Shown: piece by piece, positions 8,206 to 17,187 of the stretch | How positions within the stretch are numbered: position 1 is the stretch's first letter | Layout of the letters: each line of letters opens with the position of its first letter | DNA from: Planotetraspora mira | GTDB taxonomy: Bacteria > Actinomycetota > Actinomycetes > Streptosporangiales > Streptosporangiaceae | Direction: 5' to 3' | Assembly: GCF_016863275.1 (NCBI RefSeq) | Contig: NZ_BOOO01000040.1 | Span: forward strand, 1 to 64,000 | DNA length: 64,000 nucleotides | The notes under the pieces: generated by a model | The model's input: the letters and a program-made list of their open reading frames with translations, nothing else | Database searches by the model: none | What the model was told of the DNA's origin: nothing | Made by a program: the position numbers and the translations under genes

Positions 8206-10347
8206 TTATTTCCATCCGGTGCAATACGTGTCGTCGTTCCGGCTGGAGCACACGTCCCACTGCACGTCCTTCGCCGGGCCGCCGACCGAGAACTCGAAGT
8301 CCTCGTACTGCCCGTTCGACACTTCGACGTACGGATCGGGCTGCGCGTAGCGGAGCTTCCAGACTCCGCCCACGTCGACCCTGTAGGCGATCCGCAGCCA
8401 GGAATGGGACTCGTACTGCTTGGTGTCCTGCAGCCTGCCGCTCGCGGTTCCCGCCGTCCCGTTCCAGGAAACGGACCCGCGAGCCCATGCGTAGTTGGTG
8501 CTGACGTCCAAGGTCGAGCCACCCGAAGGCAGCGGCGGCGGCGTTCGCGGCGGTGATCCCGGCTGCTGCGACGATCCCGGCTGCTCCGGCGAGACCGACA
8601 CGGCAGGCGAGGAGTGCCCGGCCTTGGCCTTGGTCGACTCGGGTGATGTGGTCGATCCGACCCGAGCGGTCTTCCGGGGCGACGAGGTCGGCTTGGGCGC
8701 AGGCGGGGTCGCAGGCGCGGCACTCGTGCCGGAAGACGCCGTGACCGAGGTGGAGGCCACCGTGCCGGCCGCGGTGCGGCCGTCACCCGGTGGCCCGACG
8801 ACCACGAATCCGATTCCGACGCCCACGCCGACGAGCACCACGCCGGCAGCGGCCACTGTCCTGCTCCGGCCACGCGATCGGCCCGGAGACGTCGGCTCAG
8901 AGGTGACGCCCGGCCGGGGAACGGAGGCAGGCGACGAATCCCCGCCGTCAGCGGTGGGCCCAGAGGAAAGGGGCGCGCCGGTCAGTGCGGGCTGTGCCAG
9001 GTCTGTTGCGGCGTCGCCGAGCCGCCGTGCCAGATTCGCCGCGGTCGGCCGTCCGGCCGGATCAGGTTCAAGGCAGGCGGTGATCAGAGACCACAGCACG
9101 TCAGGCACGTTTCCCGCGCGCTGTGGCGCCCCCGACTCAACGTCCGACTGCGATCCGAGCAGATGAGCCAGCAACATGCCCGCCGCACGTACGTCGTCGG
9201 GTCTGCCGGTTCGTCCGGCCGGCATCCCGGATGCGACGATCACAGGACGCGTGTGTCCGTCCGCCGTCTCCACCCGCACGCCGGCGTCGAGCGCTCCGTG
9301 CGCCTTTCCCTCTGCGTGCAGTGCGGCCAGTTGCCCGGCCAGGTCAGCGACGAACAGAGCGGCCTGCCGAGGTGCCAGCGGGGTATGCGACCGCAGGTAC
9401 CCGCGCAGGTAGAGCCCGGTCATCCCACGTTCGGTCGCCGGTGAGGCCGGACTGACGGCGCCGGCTTCGAGACCCGGCTCATGAAGGGGCGCCGGCCCGG
9501 CGGAGGGAGCGGCGGAGGCGCCAGGGGCGCGCCGTGGCGATTGAGACCTGGTGGTGAGGCTGGCCAGCAACTCCTGAACGGTGGGACGTGCATCAGGGTC
9601 CTTGGCCAGGCAGGAGAGCACCAGCGGCCGCAAAGGTTCGGGCACGCCGCCGACCTCGGGCTCGCCGGTCATGATCCCGTGGATCACCGCCGACGGTGTT
9701 GCTCCCGGAAAGGCGCGGTTACCGGTGGCGGCGTACACCATGGTGACGGCCCAGCTGAACACATCGGAGGCCGGGCTGGCGGTACGCCCGTCGAACTGCT
9801 CGGGGGCCATGTACGCGGGAGTGCCCACGATCCCCGACCGAGTGGTGGCCTGGTCCAGCAGCCGGGCGATCCCGAAGTCGATGACCACCGGCCCCTCGGG
9901 GCCCATGATGACATTGGCCGGCTTGAAATCGCGGTGCACGATCCCCGCCCGGTGGATCGCTTCCAGCGCGGTCAGCGTGGCCACCGCCAGGCGTTCCAGA
10001 CCGCTGCCGGTTCGTGGCCCATCGCTTTGGATCAGCTCATGAAGGGACGGACCGGGAATGTACTCGCTGACGATGTAGGGACGCTCACGGAACACCCCCA
10101 TGTCGATGACCGTGGCGGTACAGAAGGTCGCCACCTGGCTGGCGATGTCCATTTCGCGGGCGAACCGCCGGCGCTCGTCGTCGTCGGCGGCCATCCGGGC
10201 GTGCAGCACCTTGATGACCACCTGGGTCCCTGTGGGCGACTCGGCCCGGTATACCGTGCCCTGTCCGCCCTCGCCGACGACACTGGCGAGCCGATAGGCG
10301 CCGATCCGCTCTGGCTGCTCCGGTTCGAGGAGGCGCGAACTGGACAA
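8206..10347 (-). CDS. Membrane Ser/Thr protein kinase with degenerate second kinase lobe
   Basis: A 713-residue PASTA-less receptor kinase. The N-terminal kinase domain (about 15-270) is intact: GEGGQGTVY glycine loop (25-33), ATP-binding Lys46, catalytic HRD at 138-140, DFG at 157-159, and GTPAYMAPEQF in the activation segment. Residues about 310-455 look like the C-lobe of a second kinase (LAALHAEGKAHGALD, ACLEPDPAGRPT) without catalytic residues. A transmembrane helix lies near 500-525, then a Ser/Thr/Pro-rich stalk and an extracellular end of about 110 residues rich in Trp/Tyr with two cysteines near the C-terminus, probably a sensor. It phosphorylates unknown cytoplasmic targets. Confidence 0.88.
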   Translation of the reverse strand: MSSSRLLEPEQPERIGAYRLASVVGEGGQGTVYRAESPTGTQVVIKVLHARMAADDDERRRFAREMDIASQVATFCTATVIDMGVFRERPYIVSEYIPGPSLHELIQSDGPRTGSGLERLAVATLTALEAIHRAGIVHRDFKPANVIMGPEGPVVIDFGIARLLDQATTRSGIVGTPAYMAPEQFDGRTASPASDVFSWAVTMVYAATGNRAFPGATPSAVIHGIMTGEPEVGGVPEPLRPLVLSCLAKDPDARPTVQELLASLTTRSQSPRRAPGASAAPSAGPAPLHEPGLEAGAVSPASPATERGMTGLYLRGYLRSHTPLAPRQAALFVADLAGQLAALHAEGKAHGALDAGVRVETADGHTRPVIVASGMPAGRTGRPDDVRAAGMLLAHLLGSQSDVESGAPQRAGNVPDVLWSLITACLEPDPAGRPTAANLARRLGDAATDLAQPALTGAPLSSGPTADGGDSSPASVPRPGVTSEPTSPGRSRGRSRTVAAAGVVLVGVGVGIGFVVVGPPGDGRTAAGTVASTSVTASSGTSAAPATPPAPKPTSSPRKTARVGSTTSPESTKAKAGHSSPAVSVSPEQPGSSQQPGSPPRTPPPLPSGGSTLDVSTNYAWARGSVSWNGTAGTASGRLQDTKQYESHSWLRIAYRVDVGGVWKLRYAQPDPYVEVSNGQYEDFEFSVGGPAKDVQWDVCSSRNDDTYCTGWK

Positions 10348-10563
10348 TCGCCAATCCTTTCAATGGCTCTCGCGACAATTCAGCCGCCAGTGGGACCTGT
10401 CACCAGCAAAGGGATCTGGAGCATCGAAAGACTATCCATGTGTCGCCGGCAGGGGGACAGTGTTGTGGACCTTGGTCACCCTCTTTCCAGGTACGGCAGG
10501 ACCCGGGAGCCGACGGCGAGGCCAGGGGGCACCACGGCAACGGCACCCTTCCCTGTCCCCTGA

Positions 10564-10956
10564 TCAAGGTCCGCGTAGCGGAGAAGGCGAAGAGTCGTGG
10601 CCTCCTGCGTCCTGGACGGCTGCATCGTCTGTCGTGTCGACATCATGAGCGGCGAAGATGGCGATGAGCGCTCGAACATCGTGGTCCGCTTCGGCAGGAT
10701 GGCGAAACGGCCGGGCGGGATCGATGGAGTAGGTGTTGCGACGACCTACTCGGTGCCGGGTGAGGTATGCGGCGTCTTCCAGGTCAGCGATGATGAGCTG
10801 GGCGGCGCGTTCGGTGATGCCGATTTCGTCGGCGATGTCGCGGATCCGGATGTCAGGGAAGCGCGCGATGGAGATCAGCACGCGTGCATGGTTGGTCAGG
10901 AAGGTCCACGTCTTGCGATCTTCGGTGTCACCTGCCGGCTTCACGGACCACCTCAC
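10564..10956 (-). CDS. Winged helix-turn-helix regulator (MarR-like)
   Basis: A 130-residue protein with one winged HTH: WTFLTNHARVLISIAR, then IRDIADEIGITERAAQLI as the recognition part, and YLTRHRVGRRNTYSI as the wing. This small family is widespread in streptomycetes and usually unlinked to a known ligand. It is divergent from the response regulator at 11099; the shared 142-base region contains a strong palindrome. No cofactor residues are seen. Confidence 0.78.
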   Translation of the reverse strand: MRWSVKPAGDTEDRKTWTFLTNHARVLISIARFPDIRIRDIADEIGITERAAQLIIADLEDAAYLTRHRVGRRNTYSIDPARPFRHPAEADHDVRALIAIFAAHDVDTTDDAAVQDAGGHDSSPSPLRGP

Positions 10957-11016
10957 CGTCCCGATGGACTTCCTTGGACGGGGCTAGTCTAGAACCGGAA
11001 TTAGCGAATAACATTT

Positions 11017-11034
11017 CGCGTAACTACTTACGCG
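11017..11034. promoter_or_regulatory. Palindrome in the wHTH/response-regulator divergent promoter
   Basis: CGCGTAA (11017-11023) and TTACGCG (11028-11034) are perfect arms around CTAC. An overlapping related half, TTAGCGAA, precedes it at 11001. The AT-rich setting between two divergent genes suggests an operator, perhaps for the adjacent winged-helix protein. Confidence 0.45.
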
Positions 11035-11098
11035 TGTGCTCATGCCGTGGAACCCGCCTGGCACGACGCGCCTGCCGTTCCAAGGAGGGCAATCAGGC

Positions 11099-11530
11099 AT
11101 GGCCGCACACGACGAGAGGCCTTACGACGTCTTGGTGGTCGAGGACGATCTTGGAGATCAGTTACTGATCGAAGAGGCGCTCACTGCCGAGGGGCAGCCC
11201 CGCAAGATCGTGCAGGCTCCTGATGGCCTGGCCGCACTGGACCACCTGCGGACCGCTGAGCGGCACCCGGACCTGATCATGCTGGACTTGAACATGCCTC
11301 GGATGAGCGGAGCCGAATTTCTGAGCATCCTGAAAACCGATGACCGACTACGAACCATCCCCGTGGTCGTGCTCACCACCTCCGCCTCCCCCGACGACAT
11401 CTCCGACGCATACCGGCGCCACGCCAACGCCTACGTGATAAAGCCGGCTGACTTGGATGAGTTCACCCAGGCGGTGCAGAGGATCGATACCTTCTACAGC
11501 AGCATCGCCGCCCGCATCCCTCAAGCCTGA
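11099..11530 (+). CDS. Single-domain response regulator (Rcp1-like)
   Basis: A 143-residue receiver-only protein. ATG 11099 is preceded by AAGGAGGG. Conserved elements are the acidic pair VVEDD, the phospho-acceptor Asp in LIMLDLNMP, the Thr/Ser switch in VVLTTS, and Lys in VIKPADLDEF. The long loop with DDISDAYRRHANAY and the FTQAVQRIDTFY end match regulators paired with phytochrome-type or hybrid histidine kinases. No output domain and no kinase gene are adjacent, so its partner is elsewhere. Confidence 0.88.
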   Translation: MAAHDERPYDVLVVEDDLGDQLLIEEALTAEGQPRKIVQAPDGLAALDHLRTAERHPDLIMLDLNMPRMSGAEFLSILKTDDRLRTIPVVVLTTSASPDDISDAYRRHANAYVIKPADLDEFTQAVQRIDTFYSSIAARIPQA

Positions 11531-11613
11531 CGGTGAACGCGCAGAGCCGGAGCTGGACCTCGCTCTAGCGCACAGCGTCGTCTTCCATGAACGCCGATCC
11601 GCCAGCGCGGCGG

Positions 11614-12363
11614 TCACCACACGACGGGGCCGAGGCGATCGATGAAGGTCCCGGTCGGCCCGTCGGCGTCGATCATCGCGAGCTTCACGATCGAGTCGGT
11701 GCCCTCGGTGACCGTCAGCTCGCCGGTGTGGTGGTTCATGTCGGTGGCGGCGAATTTGCGGTTGGCGACCTCTCCGGGAGTGGCGATGTTGAACTTGATC
11801 TCCGGGAGCGCCTGCGCGTACCGGACGGTGATCATGTTCAGAGCCGCTTTCGACGAGCTGTAGGCGAGCTCGTGCATTTTCGAGACGGGCTGCTCTGGAT
11901 CGGTCACGACCGCGAAGGAACTGCCACCGCTGGACACCATCACCACCCGCGGATGGTCCGCCGCCTGCAGCAGCGGAAGGAACGCATGCGTGACCCTGAT
12001 CGGCCCGTACACGTTGGTGTCGTAGACGGAATGAATCTCGTCAACGGTCGCGTCCGCCGGCGCGATGACCCTTCCGGGCGCGCCGGCGTTGTTGATCAGC
12101 ACATCCAGCCGGTCGGTGTGCTCCCGGACGAGCCGTACGGCGTCGGCCACTGATTCGTCCGAGGTCACGTCCAGCGGGACCATGACCACGTCGGCGCCAC
12201 CGGCGGTCAGCTTCTCGGCGGCCACCCGGCCGCGCCCTTCGTCGCGCGAGCCGAGGAAGATCGTCCAACCATGTTCCCCGAGCCGCCGGGCCGCCTCAAA
12301 ACCGAGTCCCTTGTTGCCTCCGGTGACCAACACCGAAGTCCGTTCCGAGCTCGCTATATCCAT
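11614..12363 (-). CDS. SDR family oxidoreductase
   Basis: A 249-residue classical short-chain dehydrogenase/reductase. The cofactor motif TGGNKGLG is near residue 14, the NNAG motif near 90, and the catalytic Ser and YSSSK motif (Tyr-x-x-x-Lys) at about 140-160. It is carbonyl-reductase-like and should use NADPH. ATG 12363 has AGGAAC just upstream; the frame extends further upstream but without similarity. It is transcribed toward the response regulator and precedes a YceI gene on the same strand, with a 150-base gap. Confidence 0.85.
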   Translation of the reverse strand: MDIASSERTSVLVTGGNKGLGFEAARRLGEHGWTIFLGSRDEGRGRVAAEKLTAGGADVVMVPLDVTSDESVADAVRLVREHTDRLDVLINNAGAPGRVIAPADATVDEIHSVYDTNVYGPIRVTHAFLPLLQAADHPRVVMVSSGGSSFAVVTDPEQPVSKMHELAYSSSKAALNMITVRYAQALPEIKFNIATPGEVANRKFAATDMNHHTGELTVTEGTDSIVKLAMIDADGPTGTFIDRLGPVVW

Positions 12364-12513
12364 ATTGGTTCCTAATTGAGCAACTGGTCGTATATGAGCT
12401 GCCGACGACCCCATCCCTGCGCTCCGGTGTGAGCAGCCTCGCGGCATGGCCGTACGGGCCGACGGTGCACATCGCGACAGGGCTGGGCATCGCGTCGACG
12501 GGGGTCGGCCTTG

Positions 12514-13056
12514 TCAGGTCTGCCGGATCGCGGCGACGTCGATCTCCAGCGCCACCTTCGTGCCGACCAGGCCCGCGGCGGCGTTCCAGTTCACGCCCCA
12601 GTCCTTGCGGTTGATCGTGGCGCCGCCCTTGAAATGAATCCGGACATTGCCCTGCGGGTCGTGCTCGGCGCCGGTCTGCTCAAAGGCCACGGTGATCGGC
12701 TTGGTCACGCCGCGGATGGTCAGGTCACCGGTGAGCTTGAAGGTGGTCTCGTCGACCTGCTGTGCCCCGGTCGAGATGAAGGTGATGGTCGGGTGTTCGC
12801 CGATGTTCAGGAACCTGCCGCGCAGCAGGTTGTCGCGTTGCCGGTTGTGAGTTTCGAAGCTGCCGGCCTGGATCGTGAGCCTGACGCTCGATTTGGACGG
12901 GTCGTCGCCGTCCAGGTGCGCGCTGCCCTCGAACTCCTCGAACTGTCCGCGCACCTTGGGGCCGATCGTGTGCCGGGCGGCGAAGCCGATCCGGGTGCGG
13001 ACGATGTCGAGGACGTAGTCGCCGGTCAACTCGCCGCGCATGGGCGTGGTTGTCAT
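12514..13056 (-). CDS. YceI family protein
   Basis: A 180-residue lipocalin-like protein that binds polyprenoid or fatty lipids in other members. Family hallmarks are DYVLDIVRTRIGFAARHTIG, RGQFEEFEGSAHLD, SFETHNRQRDNLLRGRFLN and FKLTGDLTIRGVTKPI. No signal peptide is visible, so it is a cytoplasmic type, as usual for actinomycetes. It lies between the SnoaL-like protein and the SDR on the same strand and may share transcription with them. Confidence 0.9.
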   Translation of the reverse strand: MTTTPMRGELTGDYVLDIVRTRIGFAARHTIGPKVRGQFEEFEGSAHLDGDDPSKSSVRLTIQAGSFETHNRQRDNLLRGRFLNIGEHPTITFISTGAQQVDETTFKLTGDLTIRGVTKPITVAFEQTGAEHDPQGNVRIHFKGGATINRKDWGVNWNAAAGLVGTKVALEIDVAAIRQT

Positions 13057-13093
13057 GCGGGTCGCTCCTAGAGAAAAGGGCAGGAGGAATCGT

Positions 13094-13555
13094 TCAGCTC
13101 CGACGGGGCTCTTGCGCTGTGGGGGGCGGCGAGCCCGCCAGCGGGGTGGCGTCGAGGTATCTGACCTCGTAGACGCGTTCGCTGAACTTCCAGCCGCCGG
13201 GGGTGCGCTGGTAGCGGTCGTGGTACACCGCGTAGTTCAAGTGCGAACTGCCGTCACGCATCCGCCCGAACTCCTGGATGTATGCACGACCGACCGCAAT
13301 GTCGCCGTCCAACTGGATGATGCCGGGGTGGACATGCTGCACGAAGAACTCCCACAGCCCTTGCCCCCACTCGATCCCCGCGCGGATCTCCTCGCGGCCG
13401 ACGAACTCCTTGTCGATGTGCGGCCACCGGATTGCGCCCTCGGGCGTGAACAGCGATTCGACGCGGTCGTAGTCGCGCATCATCGCCGCGTCGGTGAGCT
13501 CGGCGCGCAGCGCCTCGATCTCGAAGCGATCGGCGATGGCCTGCATGTCGCTCAT
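13094..13555 (-). CDS. SnoaL/NTF2-like protein
   Basis: A 153-residue cone-fold protein of the NTF2 superfamily: IEALRAELTDAAMMRDYDRVESLFTPEGAIRWP at the N-terminus and YHDRYQRTPGGWKFSERVYEVRYLD at the C-terminus. Relatives include aromatic-ring dehydratases and cyclases as well as binding proteins. ATG 13555 follows a G-rich site. Together with YceI and SDR it forms a same-strand group divergent from the LysR regulator at 13692, which may control all three. Confidence 0.8.
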   Translation of the reverse strand: MSDMQAIADRFEIEALRAELTDAAMMRDYDRVESLFTPEGAIRWPHIDKEFVGREEIRAGIEWGQGLWEFFVQHVHPGIIQLDGDIAVGRAYIQEFGRMRDGSSHLNYAVYHDRYQRTPGGWKFSERVYEVRYLDATPLAGSPPPTAQEPRRS

Positions 13556-13691
13556 TGATTTCCCCCGCCTTATGGATGTGCCGATCAGGCGCGTACCGCC
13601 TGTCCGAAGGGTGATGAATCTCAGCATCCAGGCAGGTCAGCGGCGGAACAATGTAAGCTTCGTGGGGCGATCGATAACACAGGGATTATTT

Positions 13692-14582
13692 GTGGAGCTA
13701 CGCGACATCGAGATCTTCCTGACATTGGCCGAGGAACTGCACTTCGGCCGCACCGCCGAACGGCTTCACGTGTCCCAGGCCCGCGTCAGCCAAGCCATCG
13801 GCAAACAGGAACGACGCCTGGGCGTGGCCCTGTTCGATCGCACCAGCCGACGCGTAGCCCTCACCCCTGTCGGCCGGCGCCTCCGCGAAGACCTTCAACA
13901 GGCCCTCGACCTCCTCCAGGCAGGACTCGCCCGCGCCGAAGCAGCCGGCCCAGGCACGGGCCAGACCCTACGGCTAGGCGTCTTCGGCCATGCCGGATAC
14001 GAATTACGCCCCCTCCTCGACGCGTTCCGCACCCGCTACCCCGGCAGCGACGTCCAGTTCGGCGAAATCAGCGGCAGCGACCCGTTCACCGCCCTGCGCA
14101 CCGGAGACCATGACGTGAACGTGCTGTGGTTGCCCGTCGCCGAACCGGACCTCACGGTCGGCCCCATCGTGCTCACCGGAGGCCGCGTGCTGGCCGTGTC
14201 GGCAGACCATCCGCTAGCCGATCGCGGCACCGCGTCCCTGGAAGACCTCGCCGACAACCACGTCGTCGACCTCGGCCCCCAAGCCCCCGAGTACTGGGTC
14301 GCGTCAATGGTCCCCACACGCACACCACTCGGCCGCCGGATCCCACGCGGGCCCATCGCACGGACCTTCCACGAAATCCTCTCCCTGGTCGCCTCCGGAC
14401 ACTGCGTCCACCCACTCGGCGAAATCGCCGCCCGCTACAACAAGCCCCCCGGCATCGTCTTTCTGCCCATCCATGACGCCCCTCCCATCCAATGGGCCCT
14501 GACGTGGCGCTCCACCGCCGACAACCCCACCATCCGCGCACTGGCCCAGACCGCCGCCGACCTCGGCCCCATCTCGATGTAA
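13692..14582 (+). CDS. LysR family transcriptional regulator
   Basis: A 296-residue regulator. The N-terminal HTH reads ELRDIEIFLTLAEELHFGRTAERLHVSQARVSQAI; the type-2 periplasmic-binding-like effector domain follows (LRLGVFGHAGYELRPLLDAF, LVASGHCVHPLGE). GTG 13692 is chosen because similarity begins there; the frame is open upstream. It is divergent from the SnoaL-like/YceI/SDR group. An ATAA-N8-TTAT inverted repeat at 13674-13689 lies immediately before the start codon and could be its autoregulatory site. Confidence 0.85.
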   Translation: MELRDIEIFLTLAEELHFGRTAERLHVSQARVSQAIGKQERRLGVALFDRTSRRVALTPVGRRLREDLQQALDLLQAGLARAEAAGPGTGQTLRLGVFGHAGYELRPLLDAFRTRYPGSDVQFGEISGSDPFTALRTGDHDVNVLWLPVAEPDLTVGPIVLTGGRVLAVSADHPLADRGTASLEDLADNHVVDLGPQAPEYWVASMVPTRTPLGRRIPRGPIARTFHEILSLVASGHCVHPLGEIAARYNKPPGIVFLPIHDAPPIQWALTWRSTADNPTIRALAQTAADLGPISM

Positions 14583-14720
14583 CGGCGACGACGGGTAGCG
14601 CTCAACTTGTTGGGTCGCGGCCGCGTTGCGCTCCACTCGGGTCACCGTGGGGGCCTCCTGTTCTCGTGCGGGACGAGAATTCCCGATGACATCACGACTG
14701 GTGAATGCCACGCTCGTGGT

Positions 14721-15182
14721 GTGGAACATGTGTCGATCCGCCCAGTCCGGCTGGACGAACTCCCGTTCCTGGATGAGCTGGTCCTGCGGTCGAAGTCGCA
14801 TTGGGTGGGCGGACGCGTGGAGGAGGTTCCCGCCGTGATGCCGAGGCTCACAGCAGAGGACATCGTGTCTCGCCATGCCACGGTCGCGGAGAAAGACGGC
14901 ATCCCTATCGGCTTCTACACACTCAACGAACACGACGACTACCTGGGAATCGGTCTGCTGTTCGTTGATCGGCACATCATCGGCACGGGGGTCGGACGCC
15001 TGCTGTGGAGTCACCTGGTCCAGCACGCGGCCTCACTGGGCGCGCGCCTGCTCGGCGTCGGCGCGGAACCCCGCGCCGAGGGCTTCTACCAGCGGATGGG
15101 CATGGTCAGCCGGTACGAGATCGATCACAACGGTGAGCGCCTGATCTGGATGACGGGCGAAATCGGCAAAGTTGTGAGCTGA
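14721..15182 (+). CDS. GNAT family N-acetyltransferase
   Basis: A 153-residue acetyltransferase. The acetyl-CoA binding motif A is present (IGLLFVDRHIIGTGVGRLLWSHL, matching V-x-x-x-x-Q/R-G-x-G-x-A loosely) and motif B follows (LLGVGAEPRAEGFYQRMGM). Start is GTG 14721 or 14730; neither has a clear ribosome site. The substrate is unknown. It lies downstream of the LysR gene on the same strand and converges with a broken methyltransferase. Confidence 0.78.
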   Translation: MEHVSIRPVRLDELPFLDELVLRSKSHWVGGRVEEVPAVMPRLTAEDIVSRHATVAEKDGIPIGFYTLNEHDDYLGIGLLFVDRHIIGTGVGRLLWSHLVQHAASLGARLLGVGAEPRAEGFYQRMGMVSRYEIDHNGERLIWMTGEIGKVVS

Positions 15183-15193
15183 GGCCCGTGTGA

Positions 15194-15782
15194 TCATGGA
15201 ATGCGAGCTATCAGAACTTGGAGTGCCACCGGTTCGAGAGCCAAGACCACTTCATGCGGGTCGGCCGGCGTTCCGGAACTGGTGCCGGGAATCGGCCCCA
15301 GGAAGCGGTGCTGCACTTCCTCGATGATGTGCTGCCACGGTGTGATGGGTCGCACCAGACACCCGTCATTGGCGATCACGAGACCGCCATGGCCGTCCAC
15401 CATGTTGGCCAGCACTTCCAGCACCTGCTCGCGATCCATCCAGTGGAACGAGCGGCCCATGGTCACCAGACGGAATCGTCCCAACTGGCCTGCAGGTCCG
15501 CTGAGCCGCCGCGCACCCAGGTCACGTTGCCGACCTTGCCGGCGACGGCATGCTGAGCGGCCGCAGTGAGCATGTCGGGCTCGGGATCCATGCCGGTCGC
15601 TTCGCTGAAATGCTGAGCCAGCGGGATGGTGAGCTGGCCTGTGCCACAGCCAGGTCCAACAGACGTCCGGAACCGTCGAGGCGGAAGCGCCGGATCAGAT
15701 CGTCGAAAAACTCTCCTGGATAGCCGGGACGAAACCGTGCATAAGACTCACTCGTTCCTGCGAACAGTCCATGACTCGTCAC
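15194..15782 (-). pseudogene. Class I SAM methyltransferase, frameshifted
   Basis: The gene begins MTSHGLFAGTSESYARFRPGYP at 15782 and reads RLLDL before the frame is lost. Restoring one base at about 15645-15650 recovers the SAM motif GCGTGQLTIPLA and GMDPEPDML. A second shift near 15470-15485 is needed to enter the frame with VTMGRSFHWMDREQVLE. The end after HEVVLA also looks degenerate. Two frameshifts mean either a decayed gene or sequencing error at G/C runs; either way no full protein is encoded as given. Confidence 0.75.
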
Positions 15783-15917
15783 TCCGTCACCTCAAGGACG
15801 TGCTGGATCGCCGGCGGCGGGTTTGCCGCAGATGATCCAGACTGAACCAAGACTCAGCTGTGAGCTCCTTTCATCCTGAAGTAGCAGCTCATGTGTATGG
15901 AAAGCAGGGGCTAATGA

Positions 15918-16361
15918 TCAAGGCTGCCGGGGGTCGTCGTGAGCGCCCGGCGAGGCTCGCCGCTGCCGCCAGTGGACACCCCCGGGTGCCGGCCAGGTGT
16001 CTGCCATTCGCATCCGCCACCGATCCAGGTAGTCCTGGAGGCCGGTCTGCGTCCGCGGCATGTCCAGCCACTCCTGGGCCGCGCGCTTGAACTCGCGTAG
16101 GGCGAGGGCCTCGCTGTCGGGTCCGTAGTCGACGGGCCAGCCGTCGAGGATGTCGTCGATGTCCATCCAAATGCAGTAGATGCTGCTCGCACTCGACAGG
16201 TGCTCCCAGTAGGGCGATTCCATACAGTGGCGCGTCACGTCGTCGACGAAGTCGCCTGCCTGTTTCACGTCACCACTGGCGAGGATGCCGCACATGAGTG
16301 GGTCGAGCTCTGCCGTGAGTCCGGCGAGCAACTCCAGGTCCACGTGCACAAGGTCGGTCAT
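15918..16361 (-). CDS. Hypothetical acidic protein
   Basis: A 147-residue protein starting MTDLVHVDLELLAGL. It is acidic and helix-rich (SPYWEHLSSASSIYCIWMD, DDILDGWPVDYGPDSE, LALREFKRAAQEWLDM) with no signal or membrane segment. I do not recognise a family. Size, charge and location next to DUF6461 and SMI1 proteins suggest an immunity-type protein, which is only inference from context. The last 25 residues look disordered. Confidence 0.5.
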   Translation of the reverse strand: MTDLVHVDLELLAGLTAELDPLMCGILASGDVKQAGDFVDDVTRHCMESPYWEHLSSASSIYCIWMDIDDILDGWPVDYGPDSEALALREFKRAAQEWLDMPRTQTGLQDYLDRWRMRMADTWPAPGGVHWRQRRASPGAHDDPRQP

Positions 16362-16581
16362 GACTTCAGCATCCCAGGCCGGTGCTGAACTGCTTGTGGT
16401 CAGCTCGGCCAGGACCCCGGCGATCGCTGGACTTCCCGGTTCACCTGTCGTGAGCTGCGGCTTCAGAATGAAAAGGGCTCTGTGATCAAGCTTGATATCG
16501 CTCGACGGGGAGCAATCGGATCAGCCCTCTGAGCTGCGTCGGCGCCAAGATTTGTCGGCCCCGTAGGCAAGGATGCCGGCC

Positions 16582-17187
16582 ATGACGGCTACCGCTGCTG
16601 ACTATCTGTGGTTCGAGGAGCGCTTCCCGGACCTTGCTGAGGCCTACTGCATCACCCTCGTGCACGACCTCTCCCCCGCCGATCTACTCGACAGGCTGGG
16701 CGGCCGCCAGGATCCCGCACTGACCGGTGTGACAGCCATCGTCGATGCCGCCTTCGACGTGACGGACCGCTACGACTTCCATTGGCACCTCGCCGCCATG
16801 ACCCGAATCGGATCATGGACCTTGATGATCGAGCCGAACGGCTGGCTCGGTGTCACCGAGGAGCAAGCGCTCCCCGCCTCCTCGGGCACGACGTGGGTGT
16901 CCCATTTCACGAACATCAAGGGTCTGGATTCGTTCCTCTGGGCAGAGGACGCTACGAATCGCCTGGCCTTCGAACCGATGTTCCCGGACGACCGCTACGG
17001 CAGCACGCCGGACGACGTCCTGGACGTCATGCACAGCATCGGTTTCCACTTCGGTACCGACGCGCCTGAGACCGACATCTCAGTCCCCGCATCCTTCGCC
17101 CTGGCCGAAGAGCTGACCGGAGTACGGCTGACGCCCGAACTACTGGAATCGACCACCTACATCTGCGGCATCGTCAGGAATCCATAG
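16582..17187 (+). CDS. DUF6461 family protein
   Basis: A 201-residue protein, MTATAADYLWFEERFPDLAEAYCITLV, with the Trp-rich central region IGSWTLMIEPNGWLG and VSHFTNIKGLDSFLW. This matches the actinobacterial DUF6461 family of unknown function. ATG 16582 is favoured as AAGGA lies eight bases upstream; ATG 16573 is also in frame. These proteins often occur as scattered single copies near SMI1-type genes, as here. No catalytic motif is visible. Confidence 0.7.
   Translation: MTATAADYLWFEERFPDLAEAYCITLVHDLSPADLLDRLGGRQDPALTGVTAIVDAAFDVTDRYDFHWHLAAMTRIGSWTLMIEPNGWLGVTEEQALPASSGTTWVSHFTNIKGLDSFLWAEDATNRLAFEPMFPDDRYGSTPDDVLDVMHSIGFHFGTDAPETDISVPASFALAEELTGVRLTPELLESTTYICGIVRNP

Noticed and set aside
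14304-15026. 240-codon minus-strand frame
   Set aside because: Antisense to the LysR and GNAT genes, both well supported.
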